Shown here in pieces: positions 1 through 11,445 of a stretch of DNA of 64,000 bases. The DNA is from Sclerodactyla briareus (taxonomy: Eukaryota; Echinodermata; Holothuroidea; Dendrochirotida; Sclerodactylidae). How positions within the stretch are numbered: the first letter of the stretch is position 1; each line of letters begins with the position of its first letter. Under the pieces are notes generated by a model. The model had not been told where the DNA came from. It made no database searches and worked only from the letters and a program-made list of their open reading frames with translations. Where the stretch lies: the NCBI GenBank assembly GCA_026419785.1, contig JAODTK010001443.1, positions 62,001-126,000 of the forward strand. The letters are read 5' to 3'. The position numbers and the translations under genes are program-made.

Positions 1-1230
1 TAATCACCCGGGCGTATAAGATATATTTGATCAATGTACCGCTTGACGTGACACTGTTAATTTAGGTTGGAAATACAATGAAGGTGTACAAACTTGTTAC
101 GGGCTACCAAACCTTAAAGCAATAAAGTGTAATATTCCAATAGAGAATGCGAATAACAGATAAGCCAAGACAGTGATAATCAATCATCAGTTTGACCGCC
201 CGTCAAATCGAAATCTTATCGTACCGAGAGGTGGAGCAGCATAAATACTAGTTCTTCTCATTTGATCATATAAATAGGCCCATCATTGAGCAACACGCAG
301 ATGATAGTTACACTAAAATACAGATATGGAAGTGGAGCACATTACCAACGAGCAGCGACAATTCCATCGACAACAGGTAGATAAAGGACAAGGATTACTA
401 ATCGGCCAAAAAAAAAAAGAAAAAAAATAAATGAGGAAAGATCGAATGGAGGTCACAAGTGAAACTGTACCTGTCTATGTACACATTGGTGTATTCGTGG
501 ACATGGGATTCCCATTCAATGCGCACGTTCGCTGTGTGGATTTGGGTTATCCGGAACAAACTCGAATTGGACGAAACCGTGAGGGATCTCAGTTTACCTT
601 GCTGCGATTAGGGCTAAAGACTGGAACCACAATCTGTCAATTTACTGTCATCCAGTATACCCTGCCTAGGGGTTCGTTCCTGACTATACCGAGTGTTACT
701 GAAGTGACAGTTGGGTTTTGTTGAATACAGTAATACAAAGACGTTTGCCTAATAGACGTGTAGTGGTGATATATACCGAGATATATTATATATTGGAAAA
801 GTAGGAACTATAATCATACAGCGTTCTCTGATATAGTTTTTCCTCGTGGTACTCGTGACGGAAATATCATTCATTTGTGGGAATAATGGAACTAATTCGA
901 CAAAACCGAATTGGTAGAAACAATTTCTGTGCCAATAGGGACCCAATTTTGCTTCTGGAAGTAATGGGGTAATTTTTTTCGTAGACACCGTTCGAGGATA
1001 TACTGGGCGAGACGCGAAGAAGTACAGACTAGTTCAATTGATTGTTTACCTCCTTTAGTTTACATAAATAACAATGTGCGCTGATGACCCCCTTCCTCTG
1101 CGAACATTTGAAGTCATTCAGATTCATCGCATGTGCTTGAACAGTTATAGTTATCGGTCCCAATGTACATTTGTCAGAGATTCGCAGTATAGCCATAAAA
1201 TGGTTCGGATATGTGAATACATATCTCGAG
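1..1230. other. Unassigned non-coding sequence with a poly-A stretch
   Basis: No gene, tRNA or repeat copy was recognised. The only marked feature is an A-rich stretch near 409-430 (a run of A, one G, then more A), which could be the tail of an old plus-strand retroposon whose body would lie to the left. A 97-codon open frame at 431-724 follows it, has no recognisable domain and is probably chance. Confidence 0.5.
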
Positions 1231-1234
1231 TATA

Positions 1235-1305
1235 TTTTATATTAATTATATTATTTTTATTATATTATATTATACTATGCTATATTATATTATATATAAG
1301 AGTGG
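1235..1305. repeat. AT-rich low-complexity tract
   Basis: About 70 bases made almost only of A and T, built from variants of TATATT and TTATAT. It is a simple-sequence tract of no clear origin. Such tracts are hotspots for slippage. Confidence 0.75.
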
Positions 1306-1372
1306 GCGGTACGCTGACAATAACTAGTGTACCTTCTTCAGAGCAAGACAAAGCTTCACGAGTCCACTGTAA

Positions 1373-1491
1373 CATACCTGTAGTAAAATCAGCTACATAG
1401 ATCTACCGGCTTGTAACGAGTGCCAAAACACCTGTAATAATATTATTTCACCTCCATCGATCTTTGCATTCCCCCCGTAACATTCATCAGT
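1373..1491 (+). repeat. Dispersed repeat R4, copy a
   Basis: This segment aligns with 2991-3107. Shared blocks include CATACCTGTAG, TAGATCTA, GTAACGAGTGCCAAA and CACCTGTAATAATATTA, followed by a shared GATCTTTG. The two copies lie 1.6 kb apart in the same orientation. No coding capacity is visible. The transposon class is unknown. Confidence 0.75.
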
Positions 1492-1790
1492 GACAAAAGC
1501 TTCACGAGTCCATCACGTTACATATCCAATATGAGTAAATAACAATTTCCAATAGAATCGTGTTTTGGAGCTTTAGGTTCACATTGGCAACACTGCATTG
1601 ATGATACGGAATAAACTACTCGCCTCCCTGTCTGTACACGATCCCAGTCAGATTTGCTTACATTAATAGTTTCAAGTAATTCCTGGGTATACATACTGGC
1701 TGATATACTACGATCTTAAACTCGTCTGAAATATTATAACACGAAGGGTAAAAAACAAGGCTCGAACTAGACTATCATCTTCAGAAGTTC

Positions 1791-2134
1791 CTTGTGTTCC
1801 TGTTGGATCCGACGTTTGCTCGACAGTTCGGAGAAATTGATATTTACTGTCCGTCTCTGCCCAGTGATTTCATTCGCGTTCGGTCCTACGTTCTTTTGTC
1901 CCTCGAGTAAACGTCAGGTCCCCAACCACAACACGGTGCAACCGTTGACGGCCTCACCGCCAAAGAGAATGTCGACATTTACTGCTAATTTGATAATGGT
2001 GCATCTCAATACCACGAGTTACTCTCTTGTTTTCAGCGAGCGATCTCTTCCTCTACGCAATGATGCGTTACGTTGCAATGCATGAATGTATCACATGCCT
2101 TAACACACGACACCCCGGATAAAGAGACACGGAT
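1791..2134 (+). repeat. Dispersed repeat R5, copy a
   Basis: Best-preserved member of a roughly 340-bp family with relatives at 11446-11745, 17925-18140 and 9390-9580. Shared blocks include GCTCGACAGTTC, TTGACGGCCTCA, ACTGCTAATTTGAT and ATGGTGCAT. A 97-codon open frame across it is not preserved in the other copies, so it is not treated as a gene. Confidence 0.7.
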
Positions 2135-2990
2135 GTATAGATGTGGCATCTTCGGTCTCGAATCGTGACATGCATGGCGTGCAAAAAGAAAGATCACTGT
2201 TATGGTGTGACACTACAAGTTTCCACGCAGGTGACAGCGTGTCGATTACCAACGCACCGTTTTCCCCAATTCCACTTCGAGTCTCCCATGCTAAGTGCTG
2301 TACAAATATCGGCTCAAAATTACTTCCAAATGGGTGGTTGGGTGACGGATATTACCATGATGATATCGTCAATTCCTTTGAGTGAAGGGGGGCAGCATGT
2401 CACTGAAAAGTTCGACTGAAACCGAGGATTCGATATCAATACGTCCTGGACAACGCAACACGTCCATAACTTACAGGCCAGCGGTCATGTAACAGATTTG
2501 CTTTGAACTAGAACAGGTGAAAAAGGGACATATAAAAGATATTTCAATTTCAAAATGGTAATCACTTAGAATTTGATACTATTCTTTAATCAACTGTGAA
2601 CGATTTTTTTTTTTTATTTTTTTATAAATATTCATCCCAAAAACCATAGCTGGTTTGGTACAAGATTTTAGGAGTATAAAGTTTTACTTCGACTTAGTAT
2701 TATAGGGGATCCTATGATTCCTGTGCCTTCTCGATACACCCAAATCGGCTGAAATTCGGTCAGGAGTTCCGGCTGTCATAATGTAATAAATAGAAAGTAC
2801 TGAAAGTCCAGTCATAATTACATGACCATTGGCCTTAATTTAAACACCCACTAATCTACTAGTCTCAGACCCCAGTCTGTCAGCAACAACATCTGACAAT
2901 AACTTTTTGCATTGCAGCTATAGTGGGTTGTCAGGCTCAATTGACGATTTCATATTAGGTTGACACAGATACTGGAGAATTATTAATGTG
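2135..2990. other. Unassigned non-coding sequence with poly-T tract
   Basis: No recognisable gene or repeat copy. A poly-T run with one interrupting A lies near 2604-2624 and could be the reverse of a retroposon tail. Nothing else stands out. Confidence 0.5.
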
Positions 2991-3107
2991 CATACCTGTA
3001 GGAATATCACCTGTATAGATCTATTGGCTTTGTAACGAGTGCCAAACACCTGTAATAATATTACTTCAACAGTCGATCTTTGACTTCCACCACCCTATAA
3101 CATCAGT
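2991..3107 (+). repeat. Dispersed repeat R4, copy b
   Basis: Aligns with R4 copy a at 1373-1491 over about 117 bases, with scattered substitutions and single-base indels. It keeps the GTAACGAGTGCCAAA and CACCTGTAATAATATTA blocks. The level of divergence suggests old copies. Confidence 0.75.
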
Positions 3108-3794
3108 GCATCTGTCCGTATGTACCAGACCATAAATCACAGTCTACTGTGTGTACCCAACTGTACCACGTGGATCGTTTAAAAAAAACGCTACTGTTGG
3201 CACTTGTTACTGATATCCAAGTGCGCAAACTCACATGTAGCTTTTAGCGATCCTGTTTTCGCCATCTATGTTAGAATGGGGGTTCCTACCTTTCCAGATC
3301 GTAGACTTGGGTTAAATGATCCGAGGGGGCACACAACAGCGAGGGACTAATTTTCTATACACGAAATCAGATAATATGAATGCTATGAAGATGCTATTCA
3401 AACAATGTGGTTTTCAGCTCTGGTCGCCCCAACCCGGGGTGTCTATTCAACGGGCAACCATTAGATGGGTCGCGCGTAGGACAAATCTGCATTAGCGCAG
3501 ACAGAAACATATTTTTCAACATGCAGGTTAGGCTGTTTCAATCGACTGTCATATCATTCTCTTAAAATGGACAACTCCTCTGAACAGAGCTTGACATCTA
3601 ATAACAGATTCTTTAAGTCACACGCAGTCCATGATACCTGATGCCTCTATTCCAACCATGAAATTACTACTCTGAGTTGTTATGCCAACCGTACTCCACC
3701 AAATCATTCAAATCCATCCGCGCTGCAACTCGGGAACAGCAAGTGAACACTCAATTTGCAATCATATAGTCATTACTTGGGATATCCCCAAATC
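3108..3794. other. Unassigned non-coding sequence
   Basis: No gene, RNA gene or repeat relationship was recognised in this stretch, which includes an A-run near 3181-3188. Confidence 0.5.
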
Positions 3795-4010
3795 ACCTCG
3801 CTCCCGGAGACCGATTACGACCCTCTCATGAGGATAAAGCAATTAGCGACCCACAAAGCAGAGGAAAATTCCGAGGAATAGTTCTCCCGATAAGTACAAT
3901 TGGGTCGCAAACAACACGGAGGGGGCAACGAACACAAGATGGGTTGATAATACCGAGAGACACCCGGCTCATGGTCGGTCATGATGTCAATTAGCCTGTT
4001 CACGGTTACA
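3795..4010 (+). repeat. Dispersed repeat R2, copy a
   Basis: One of three co-oriented copies (with 12960-13190 and 22740-22925). Shared landmarks are CATGAGGAT followed by CAATTAGCGAC, an AAAATACTCCTC-like block, a GAATCGGGTCGCAAACA-like block and a GAGGAGG-like block. The minus-strand 62-codon frame here is not shared as a protein between copies and is taken to be chance. The family is unrecognised. Confidence 0.7.
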
Positions 4011-4694
4011 GTTTAATGAGATGATGATTCGTTGTGTCAAAGGTCATAGGAGTACATAGGAGTACACTGACCGTCCTACGTTGCACGATCAGTGTGCAAA
4101 ACCATTTTTCGGTGCTCCCCTAATGATAACAAAACATCCCACCAGCACCAAACTTTACGAGAATAACCGGTGTGGCACCCCCATAATTATCGACATTAAC
4201 ATCCGAGAAGATGAGAAGATGTGGTTGCCAGTCTCCGAGAGTGCGTGACCTCGTCTATAACCCCCGGACTGTTTAGTGGTGAACCGTTGGGCCGCCGCTG
4301 GAGCTAAGACTGTCCCAGCTGCCAGTGACCGATGGTGTGAATGCCCGTCTCAGATGCTCTCAAAAAGTGGAATATTATCATCAGGCACTGTCAGTGCTGG
4401 GTAAGGGAGAGTTGCTATGTTATTATAAGGATAGGAAATCTAGATTTGACCATAACTTCAACGACTGAATATAAATTACGACCATTTTTCTATAAACGCT
4501 GGATGCGTCCGTTTGGATTATAGTTAGGGGGAGGTGAGCTCAGAATATTACACCCAGAAATATGTTAAATAGTGGAAATGTTGCCTGGGTCTCTCGATAG
4601 CTATGGAAATGTGTTTTGTTTTCCCAGCCACTAGGTTTCGTTTCTAAAGGTCTCGACGTACATACTTATTAAGCTAAATTAGATAGCCATTTTT
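4011..4694. other. Unassigned spacer between R2 and R3 copies
   Basis: No gene seen. A short direct repeat, CATAGGAGTA twice, lies near 4045-4065. The corresponding spacer of the second array copy (13191-14714) shows no clear similarity, so the spacer is either fast-diverging or inserted independently. Confidence 0.45.
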
Positions 4695-5070
4695 CCTCTC
4701 AGAATCTCTAGAAACTCTCCAAATTGGAGAAATCTCATGACCGTTAGACTAACAAGCCAGAGGGACTTCAAAACAGTTCGATGTGATCCTAAGAGCAAAT
4801 TGGATACAGAGGATCCTAGGTTTTTAAGAGGTAGTCGATCCGCTGGAACAAAACGGTTTTGACAGCCTTTCGAGCCCTCGCTGAGTCATACCTTTCAGTA
4901 GAGGCCAAAGATTATATATAATGGATTCGTGGCGACACTCATCACAATGTATCCTAAATGCTTCCAGCCCATCCCAATTCGCTACGCAGTTGCTATTGAG
5001 TGTGCTTTCATTGCTCCTGGCAACCACGACAACTTACAGCCTTCATTGGCATTGATTATGTCAGGCGTAG
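4695..5070 (+). repeat. Dispersed repeat R3, copy a
   Basis: Aligns with 14715-15110 over nearly its full length and with 23750-24010 over its first two thirds. Shared blocks include ACTAACAAGC, AATGGATTCGTGGCG, TTGCTATT.GAGTGT and ACGACAACTTA. The 85-codon open frame through it is broken in the other copies. It lies about 0.9 kb downstream of R2 copy a. Confidence 0.72.
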
Positions 5071-5689
5071 ATCTATCTATTGTGTTTCATAGGCTGGATG
5101 TTTTTGTAAACAGGACCCAGGAGTATCTTACTCTCCTAGGCGGGAAGTGTATACTTGCTCTCTTAGAATTGCGACGGATTGCTTGAAGCTCTCGCAATCC
5201 GAAATCTCAAATTTGAAGTTCGAACTCGGTTGTTCTCTAGTTATCCAACTCATCTGTCTTGGCGCAATGACATCACGGAAGAATACAATCTATGTGCGAT
5301 TGGCTTCAGGTGATTGCAACGGAGTTGTCCAGACTGAAAGTGGAAGTTTCTTATTTGGAGGTGAGATTGGAAGTTACATTTCCATAGGTACATAGTCAAT
5401 AAATTTGTACCATAGAAACTTACGGATTCTGTAGAATGTTCCAATGATTCTCCTGATGTGACAAGTTCTGAAACTGTAAATTTTACCCTGATCCTGCATT
5501 GGACATGTCTTTACCTTTCCAACAAACGCACATGATAAAAATAAAATGTTTCAATATCACTTAGTTAGTTCCACACTTCTACTGAACGAACAAATAACGG
5601 TAAAAACAGTTCAGTACCACACGTCGTCTAGACGTATTGATATCATACTCCGCATTAGAAATGAGTGGTAGTGCAGTGTGATGGATAAA
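5071..5689. other. Unassigned spacer between R3 and R1 copies
   Basis: Two short overlapping open frames (82 and 85 codons) occur here. Neither shows a recognisable motif. No RNA gene or further repeat copy was found. Confidence 0.45.
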
Positions 5690-6065
5690 GAATCATCATG
5701 CAATCCCCTCTCAGGCCCGATAAGACTTCAATTCCATGCGAAATGAATGCCCCCACTGAACTGCAAACGCTCGATAAAATCCCTATGATCGAATCATGTC
5801 ACATGTGGGGGGGGGGGGCATCACCAATGCATTATTCATGTTCTGAGTTCTTCGATTTTCATCCAAAACATACTAAAAACTCACCGACGCCCTAAATCAT
5901 GTGCATGAAACTCGACTTGTCATAGTTAGATATTCACTGATATTCCTTCCAGGAAATCGTTTCCTGGAGTGAAATACATTTATAAATAAATTAGTAATCG
6001 AACGAAAATCGATGATCGGAGCAGATGAGGAGCCTAATACCAATACATCGGTGTCGTGTATTTCA
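5690..6065 (+). repeat. Dispersed repeat R1, copy a, with terminal hairpin
   Basis: Aligns with each 400-bp unit at 15506-16305. Shared blocks include TGCATTATTCAT, ATCCAAAACATACTAAAAAC, AGTGAAATACATTTATAAAT and AAATTAGTAATCGAACGAAA. A perfect 8-bp stem with a TCG loop sits at 5949-5967. A 12-G run at 5807-5818 is private to this copy. No protein is encoded. The class is unknown. Confidence 0.78.
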
Positions 6066-6169
6066 TTTTGTTTTAAACAGATTCAAGAACTGCTGGGGAT
6101 TTGCACGCCATCATTGCAGTAGATGGCTGATCCCATCCCATGTGTGCCTGTAAGCAGGTAAGTATGGGC

Positions 6170-6320
6170 AATTCAAATATTCACAAATATCCTACTTTGG
6201 CGTGATTTCCCCTGGCAGCCCAAAGTAAAAACATTCGTGAATAAATTACCAATCAAGCGAAAATCCGATGATTATGAGAAGCCTACTTACTAACTGATAT
6301 CGGTGTTGTTTCATAAAAAA
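6170..6320 (+). repeat. Partial R1-like copy
   Basis: Keeps the R1 block AACATTCGTGAATAAATTA-like, then AAGCGAAAATCCGATGATTATGAG, broken here as AAGCGAAAATC and GATGATTATGAG, and ends like R1 with a GATATCGGTGTTGTTTCAT-type sequence. It lies about 100 bp after copy a, so R1 may itself tend to duplicate in tandem, as it did at 15.5 kb. Confidence 0.55.
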
Positions 6321-6343
6321 ATACCCTTAGATATATCGGTGTT

Positions 6344-6388
6344 GTTTCATACACTTATGTTTCATACACTTATGTTTCATACACTTAT
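6344..6388 (+). repeat. Three exact 15-bp tandem units
   Basis: The unit GTTTCATACACTTAT occurs three times without a mismatch at 6344-6358, 6359-6373 and 6374-6388. The sequence just before it (ATATCGGTGTTGTTTCATA) is also repeated once upstream at about 6296. Replication slippage is the simplest cause. Confidence 0.9.
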
Positions 6389-6528
6389 ATATAACTCGTT
6401 TGCAAGGGTTAACGTGTGACAACCCGTAGTGCTGCACCTAATTGACAAAACCAACCACCAACCAATACATCAATCGACCCACTTAATGTATGAATTGTCC
6501 CAGATTCAAACCGTCCTCTCTGTCAGTG

Positions 6529-6780
6529 ATAATGATCTATATACCGTCGTCATTGTCATTACCGAGTGAAAAATTTTTTACACTATACAGGTAATACTGG
6601 CGGTTAGTATAGTAGGTTCCTAAAGGGCAATTCCGAAAAACCCCATCCCTTGATGACGATGCAACTTTTGACTTCCATTTGGTATAATCGCCCAGTCCGT
6701 CGATGATTCATCAGATATTACAGAATGTCAAAAATTATCGACCCATTATTATTCACTAGAGGCGGGACTAAAACCGTGAG
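6529..6780 (+). repeat. Dispersed repeat R6, copy a
   Basis: Aligns with parts of 16879-17360. Shared blocks include ACCGTCGTCATT, GATGACGATGCA (second copy AATGACGACGCA), CGCCCAGT, ATTACAGAAT-like and TATTCAC followed by GGCGG and CTAAAAC. It lies downstream of R1 in both places, which supports one long ancestral unit. Confidence 0.6.
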
Positions 6781-7038
6781 ACACGCTCGAACATGAGTGG
6801 GGCTTAGTCTAGATGTTGACTGTTGAGTTCTCGTGTAAATATTCCCTAGCATGCCTGTGGAATCGGTAAATTAATTCGTTCAGGATTAGATTATGGGTCA
6901 TTATATAGGCCTTGAAAATCCTCGTCCTACTAATACTTACATCATGGCCATCGCCTTTACAGCTATCTATATTAATGAGTGAGCGGAGCTAGTGGAGTCC
7001 TGCATGGGAACGTAGCAATGAGCACAGGCAGGTCGTGC

Positions 7039-7071
7039 CATGTTGCAACTAGGCAGACTAGTTGCAACATG
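7039..7071. repeat. Perfect 13-bp inverted repeat
   Basis: CATGTTGCAACTA at 7039-7051 pairs perfectly with TAGTTGCAACATG at 7059-7071 across a 7-base loop (GGCAGAC). The stem could form a cruciform or an RNA hairpin. There is no T-tract or gene beside it, so a terminator reading is not supported. Confidence 0.85.
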
Positions 7072-7436
7072 TAAAGGAGCTGTTATCTCTGTTTTCTATA
7101 TATTGTATGCCATGGTAGTGAGTGTTACTACTGCTCAGCGTTGGCCAACACAACCTGTACAATTGATGTTCCCCTGAAAAAGTGGAACCACCCTTTTTTT
7201 TTGTACTCCTTAAGTCAATTGGAAGGGGGTCCTCTCCATGTGGATCGTTCTAGCTTTATACTGGAAGTACACTTCCAAGAGTAGCAACTGGTTGCAATTG
7301 TGAGTAATTTTGGCTGTATTCTCACAATTGTCTATGTTGTAGGCTGGGATTTCCGCCCCGTGTCAGGGTGGCCGAAATGTTTCCGCAAACTTCCACTGTT
7401 TCGAAAATTCACTTTCACATATATATATGAAATATA

Positions 7437-7440
7437 CTTT

Positions 7441-7472
<32 letters not shown>
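7437..7472. repeat. (TA)n microsatellite
   Basis: About 30 bases of almost uninterrupted TA dinucleotide preceded by CTATATTA. Likely polymorphic in length. Confidence 0.9.
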
Positions 7473-7475
<3 letters not shown>

Positions 7476-8224
7476 GAAAATGTTCATCCGCCGACACGCT
7501 GAATGGATCAAAAGTCGCAGCTTGTTGACTAACGTAGTGCTGAAAACATTATCCAAGGAACCCCAACAAGGGCTAATGTATTTGGGGCCGTGTACGTCGG
7601 AAATTGGAAGATTAAAATTACTGAATCTGTACGAATAACCAAAGCCTCCATCCGTTGGCTCATCAGAATGTTTTTCGCCTATTTTACTGGACTGTTCTAT
7701 ACGTTCTCCTTCAAAATCTTAATTTCGTCGTAGCCTTCGTCAGGTGTTCGTCGAACATTCATTTCAATTATTGACCTGACAGGCATGTGAGAATTGGGGG
7801 CGAAATTTCAGATCTAAACGATTTCGACGAACCGTTGACTATTTTTATTATTTATAAATATAATATGAAAAACTTACCAATACTACTTTGATAGAACGCC
7901 GTAATTCCAACGGGTCCAGATGCGAAACTGTTTGAAAAAACAAAGTACGAACATAGGTGTGATTGGTGAGTTTGTAAATGTGGACAATATTCTAGAAGAT
8001 CTTGTCGAGGTGAACCGTCTGTTACAGACGCATCGACTGCAAGGGCAATGGCATGTAATTAATTAGACGGCAAACAACGTTCATACACACACTGCAATTT
8101 TTGATTCCTCTAAAAAGTGATTCACCCAAGTGGTTCATTTCATAGAGGAAAGTTTCACGTACTGGACCTTTGGTTCATTCACCAGCGATGAAAATTCTAG
8201 GCCATATAGTTTTCCACAATCTAG

Positions 8225-8310
8225 ACTATAGGTAGGGCTGTAACGCGACTCGGATTTGAACCGAACCTCCCGGCTGGGCTACATGGCAGCATAGTGTAAT
8301 TGCTACTGGC
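8225..8310 (-). repeat. tRNA-like sequence, probably a SINE head or tRNA pseudogene
   Basis: On the minus strand a clean T-arm is visible: a TTCAAAT loop closed by a five-pair stem (TTCGG with CCGAG), with the B-box GGTTCAAATCC at 8252-8262. An A-box-like TAGCAATTACAC lies at 8294-8305 at tRNA-like distance. The anticodon region can form only a short stem (GCT with AGC around a seven-base loop), and no clean acceptor stem was found, so a functional tRNA is unlikely. It may be the pol III promoter of a decayed SINE. Confidence 0.35.
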
Positions 8311-8721
8311 TCAATAATTACGTAAGAATACACGATGGCTGGTCAGCTATCGTAGTATCGACGAGACTCGATGCATAAAAAATGATGCGGATAGATGCGA
8401 TATACACGTCGTAAGATTATTGTCACGTGTGCATCAGCCAACCTTAGCAATATGTGTACGGAATGGCTAACAAGTACACTAAAAACGACCGGCTGATGTG
8501 CACTACTTCAGAAGCTATTTTCTGATTTGCTAATAGTATTGTATCGTAGCTATTTATATTTCGTTATCCCCAACAAAAATGTACGCCTCTACACCGTCAT
8601 ATGCTAGGCATTTGCGCTGTGTGTATGTATACTATAATGAGCAGTTATGACGCACTTTCAAATGTTTAGTTAAATCGCTCATTGCCACATTTCCGCTCAA
8701 TTGCAGTTTAGGAACTAACAA

Positions 8722-8954
8722 TTAAAGATGGACTGTCGTCTGCTAGTGTGCAGCGAACAAGCGACAGCGATTTTGCACACTGACGGTCAAACGACAAACA
8801 ATCGTAATGTGCTGCACAAATGCTGGATATCGGATCACATGCTTTATATCCTATATACCGAGTTGTGCTGCACATTACGATATTTTGTCGTGACGTCATG
8901 CAAAATTCGTCGTCGCTTGTTTGCTGGACGCTGGCAGACGACATCCAACTTTAA
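8722..8954. mobile_element. 233-bp fold-back miniature transposon with TTAA ends
   Basis: The left arm starts TTAAAGATGGACTGTCGTC and the right arm, read backwards, starts TTAAAGTTGGATGTCGTC. The arms stay complementary over about 90 bases each, with mismatches and small gaps. The innermost part (8801-8819 against 8863-8881) matches at 18 of 19 positions around a 43-base loop. No transposase is encoded. TTAA at both ends fits a target preference such as piggyBac or Kolobok, but the superfamily is an inference because nothing autonomous is present. Open frames of 77-78 codons on both strands are shadows of the palindrome. Confidence 0.85.
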
Positions 8955-9389
8955 GGAATAAAGCGTTATCTGGGAATAAACACTCTAAACTAAGAATTCG
9001 CTAAATAATGCGGACGAGGGCGAGTCGATTCTGTTTTTCACTTGATTTTAGTCGAACTGTTTATGGCACACATAAAAGGCGAAAATTGCGCTGTATCCCG
9101 ATTCTACAACCCTTAAAATTTGTGGAACAAGCAATTCTTCCAGGATACCATATCTAAATATATCCCAAAATATGATAAGAAGTAGGACAAACTTTAACGT
9201 AATATTTCCATCATATTCGCAAAAAACAAGAACCTATTTTATTGTTTGGTTACTTAATCACTGTCTGTTGTTGCAAAATTGTGGATTGGTAGAGTGCATT
9301 CATGAGTATTTCCAATAATGAAACTGGAAAGTGAACTGATGTTGTTAAATGGCAGTTTCTTGCAATTATCGAATCACATTCGAGCGCTC
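8955..9389. other. Unassigned non-coding sequence
   Basis: No gene, RNA gene or repeat copy recognised between the fold-back element and the R5-like segment. Confidence 0.5.
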
Positions 9390-9580
9390 GCAGGTAAACG
9401 CCCGTTCATTGGCCCCGCCTGTACGTTCTGAAAGTTCAACGCAGGTTTTTTTTTGCCACACATACTCATTTGCATGCGGCAGTATGCCCCCCCCCCCCAA
9501 CCGCCAGTCCCCGTGGATTAACTTAGCAATCCTATAAGTCCTCTTAACGGCCTCATCCTCAAAAGGTATATCTGAAATTT
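9390..9580 (+). repeat. Dispersed repeat R5, degraded copy d
   Basis: Matches R5 copy c in CATA.TCATTTGCAT.CGGCA and matches copy a in the ACGGCCTCA block near 9548. It also carries a T-run (9446-9455) and a C-run (9487-9499) absent from other copies. It is more diverged than copies a to c. Confidence 0.5.
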
Positions 9581-11445
9581 AGATTTATTTCGAACGGCAA
9601 CCGTCGTACTTTCCCCGGTTTACCTCTCGCTTCGACGACAATTAGTGATTTCATGCATGATGGATGGAGTAAAGTATCGTTGACGATTCACAGTGGATCA
9701 CAGTTTATGCAAGGGTCATATCTGTTTTTGACCAGTTGGAGCGAATGGTCGTTACTGCGGCCTTCTTTGCTGCTCATAGTTTTCTCTTGAATAGAAACAT
9801 AGATTCAACTGCGGAAAAATATGAGATGGAAAGAGACAGAAGATAAGTTATCCCCTTCTCTTACGTAATAATCCAGTAGTTCATCTACAGCATTTTTCCT
9901 TTAATGTATGCAAAGTGAATGATGCACGTTATGTCACGGACTGTCCGCGTTACTTTCGATGTCCTGCTCCAATTACCAAAACATACGTTTACTAACCATT
10001 TGGTTTATTCCTCAAGTTTAGAGGTAACAGTTGACAGGTTGTGGGGTGTGGCGGTTTTTCCGTTGCTGAAATCAAACACTGTCAATCTGAGACGTTTCAT
10101 GTAGCTCGGATCATGCATTGGTAATGCATTGCGATACTTTTTATTACAAAAAACTATTCTTCACGTTTTTCCCTCACCGGTATCTTATACAATACGTTTT
10201 TGTTTTTATCCAAAACATTGTTCACCAAGTTGGAATACAACAAGATACTGACTCATCACCACAACAGCCGAAATATTGCTTGCCGTGTTTACACAGTCAG
10301 CGTCTACATTCCAAGGACCATTGCAAATAGAGCATGTCTTCTTCCCGACTGCCAGAACATAACTGGACTTTGGCAATAGGGGTGCCTTCAAGATGTTGTA
10401 CGTGCTTGGCTTACAAACCAATAACCTGCAACGATTTTCTTCATCAATTTCAACACACAGCGCATCGGAGTGTTTGAAGAAGATCACCATAGCTCCAGTT
10501 CAACAAATTTCATCCACCACACCCACCATGCGCACATACGCACAACCACGCATAACACAATGGTGGTAACTGCCAAAAAAAGGTCTCAAGTGACTGGCAA
10601 ACCACCGCCCTGAATTTCGTACGTCGACGACTTAGACTCTGGTGTCTCGACAATAATGAACAAACGCGCAATATTCGCATCGTCCTATTCCATGGCCTAT
10701 AGCTCTTGTGTCATATGCATCACTATTGATTTATACATGGACAGTCGAACAGAACGAAATGTACGGCGTATAGTAGTACACCTCATATAGTTGCATAGGT
10801 AACAATTGTGCTCTGGCGAAACAGGACGCCAGCCATCCCGCGTGAACGATTAACGTCATTCAGAGTTACCCCATGTGCTTGAACTAGTCGATAAATCAGT
10901 CCGCACATTTGTCACAGTTTGTCAACTTCTCCTAGCATAGCTGTTAAGTTTAAATATCTATGAAGAATCGTACTGGTGACAGTCACAAAGTCCTCAGAGA
11001 GGACGTCGCATGGTTCAATCAAAAACGGTCGGACGGAGCACTGTAATTTATTTCAAGAGAAGAGAGAGAAAGAGGACGACGGAGATTTATGTGCCCTCTT
11101 CAAAGTAAAATATCTGGTAATGTTGTACGTCAGTGGGTTACATCATAAAAATATGTATTATAATACAGATATGCATTAGGTGCACTGCATTGGCGATAGG
11201 TACATGTATATCGTTGGAATATCCTGTGGGTAGCTGTAGTCAAAGTAACCTTACCTACGTACATATTTCCTTTACACAACGTTCTAGCAAGGTAGACAGG
11301 GCGGCTTAAGGTGATTCCTGGGTCAAATATCACATAATACTCCAAGATTTATCTGAAAGCAGGACTAGGACAAACGACTAGCACCCTCAGTCATTGATAT
11401 TGAAAATCAGTGAGAGATTTAGGGCCTCCACGTCAAAATCTTATC
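9581..11445. other. Unassigned non-coding sequence
   Basis: About 1.9 kb in which no gene, tRNA, obvious hairpin or repeat copy was recognised. Short open frames (94 codons or fewer on both strands near 10.1-10.5 kb) have no recognisable motif. Confidence 0.45.

Larger units (their letters stand above)
6781..8221. other. Unassigned sequence with a hairpin and a TA microsatellite
   Basis: No gene found. It contains the hairpin at 7039-7071 and the (TA)n tract at 7437-7472, both listed separately. A 112-codon open frame at 7300-7638 runs straight through the TA repeat (translated as repeating YI), which argues against it being real. Confidence 0.5.

Noticed and set aside
431-724. 97-codon open frame after a poly-A stretch
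   Set aside because: No recognisable domain, no splice or promoter context, and similar-sized frames occur throughout on both strands.
7300-7638. 112-codon open frame
   Set aside because: It passes through a (TA)n microsatellite read as alternating Tyr-Ile, which is typical of chance frames.
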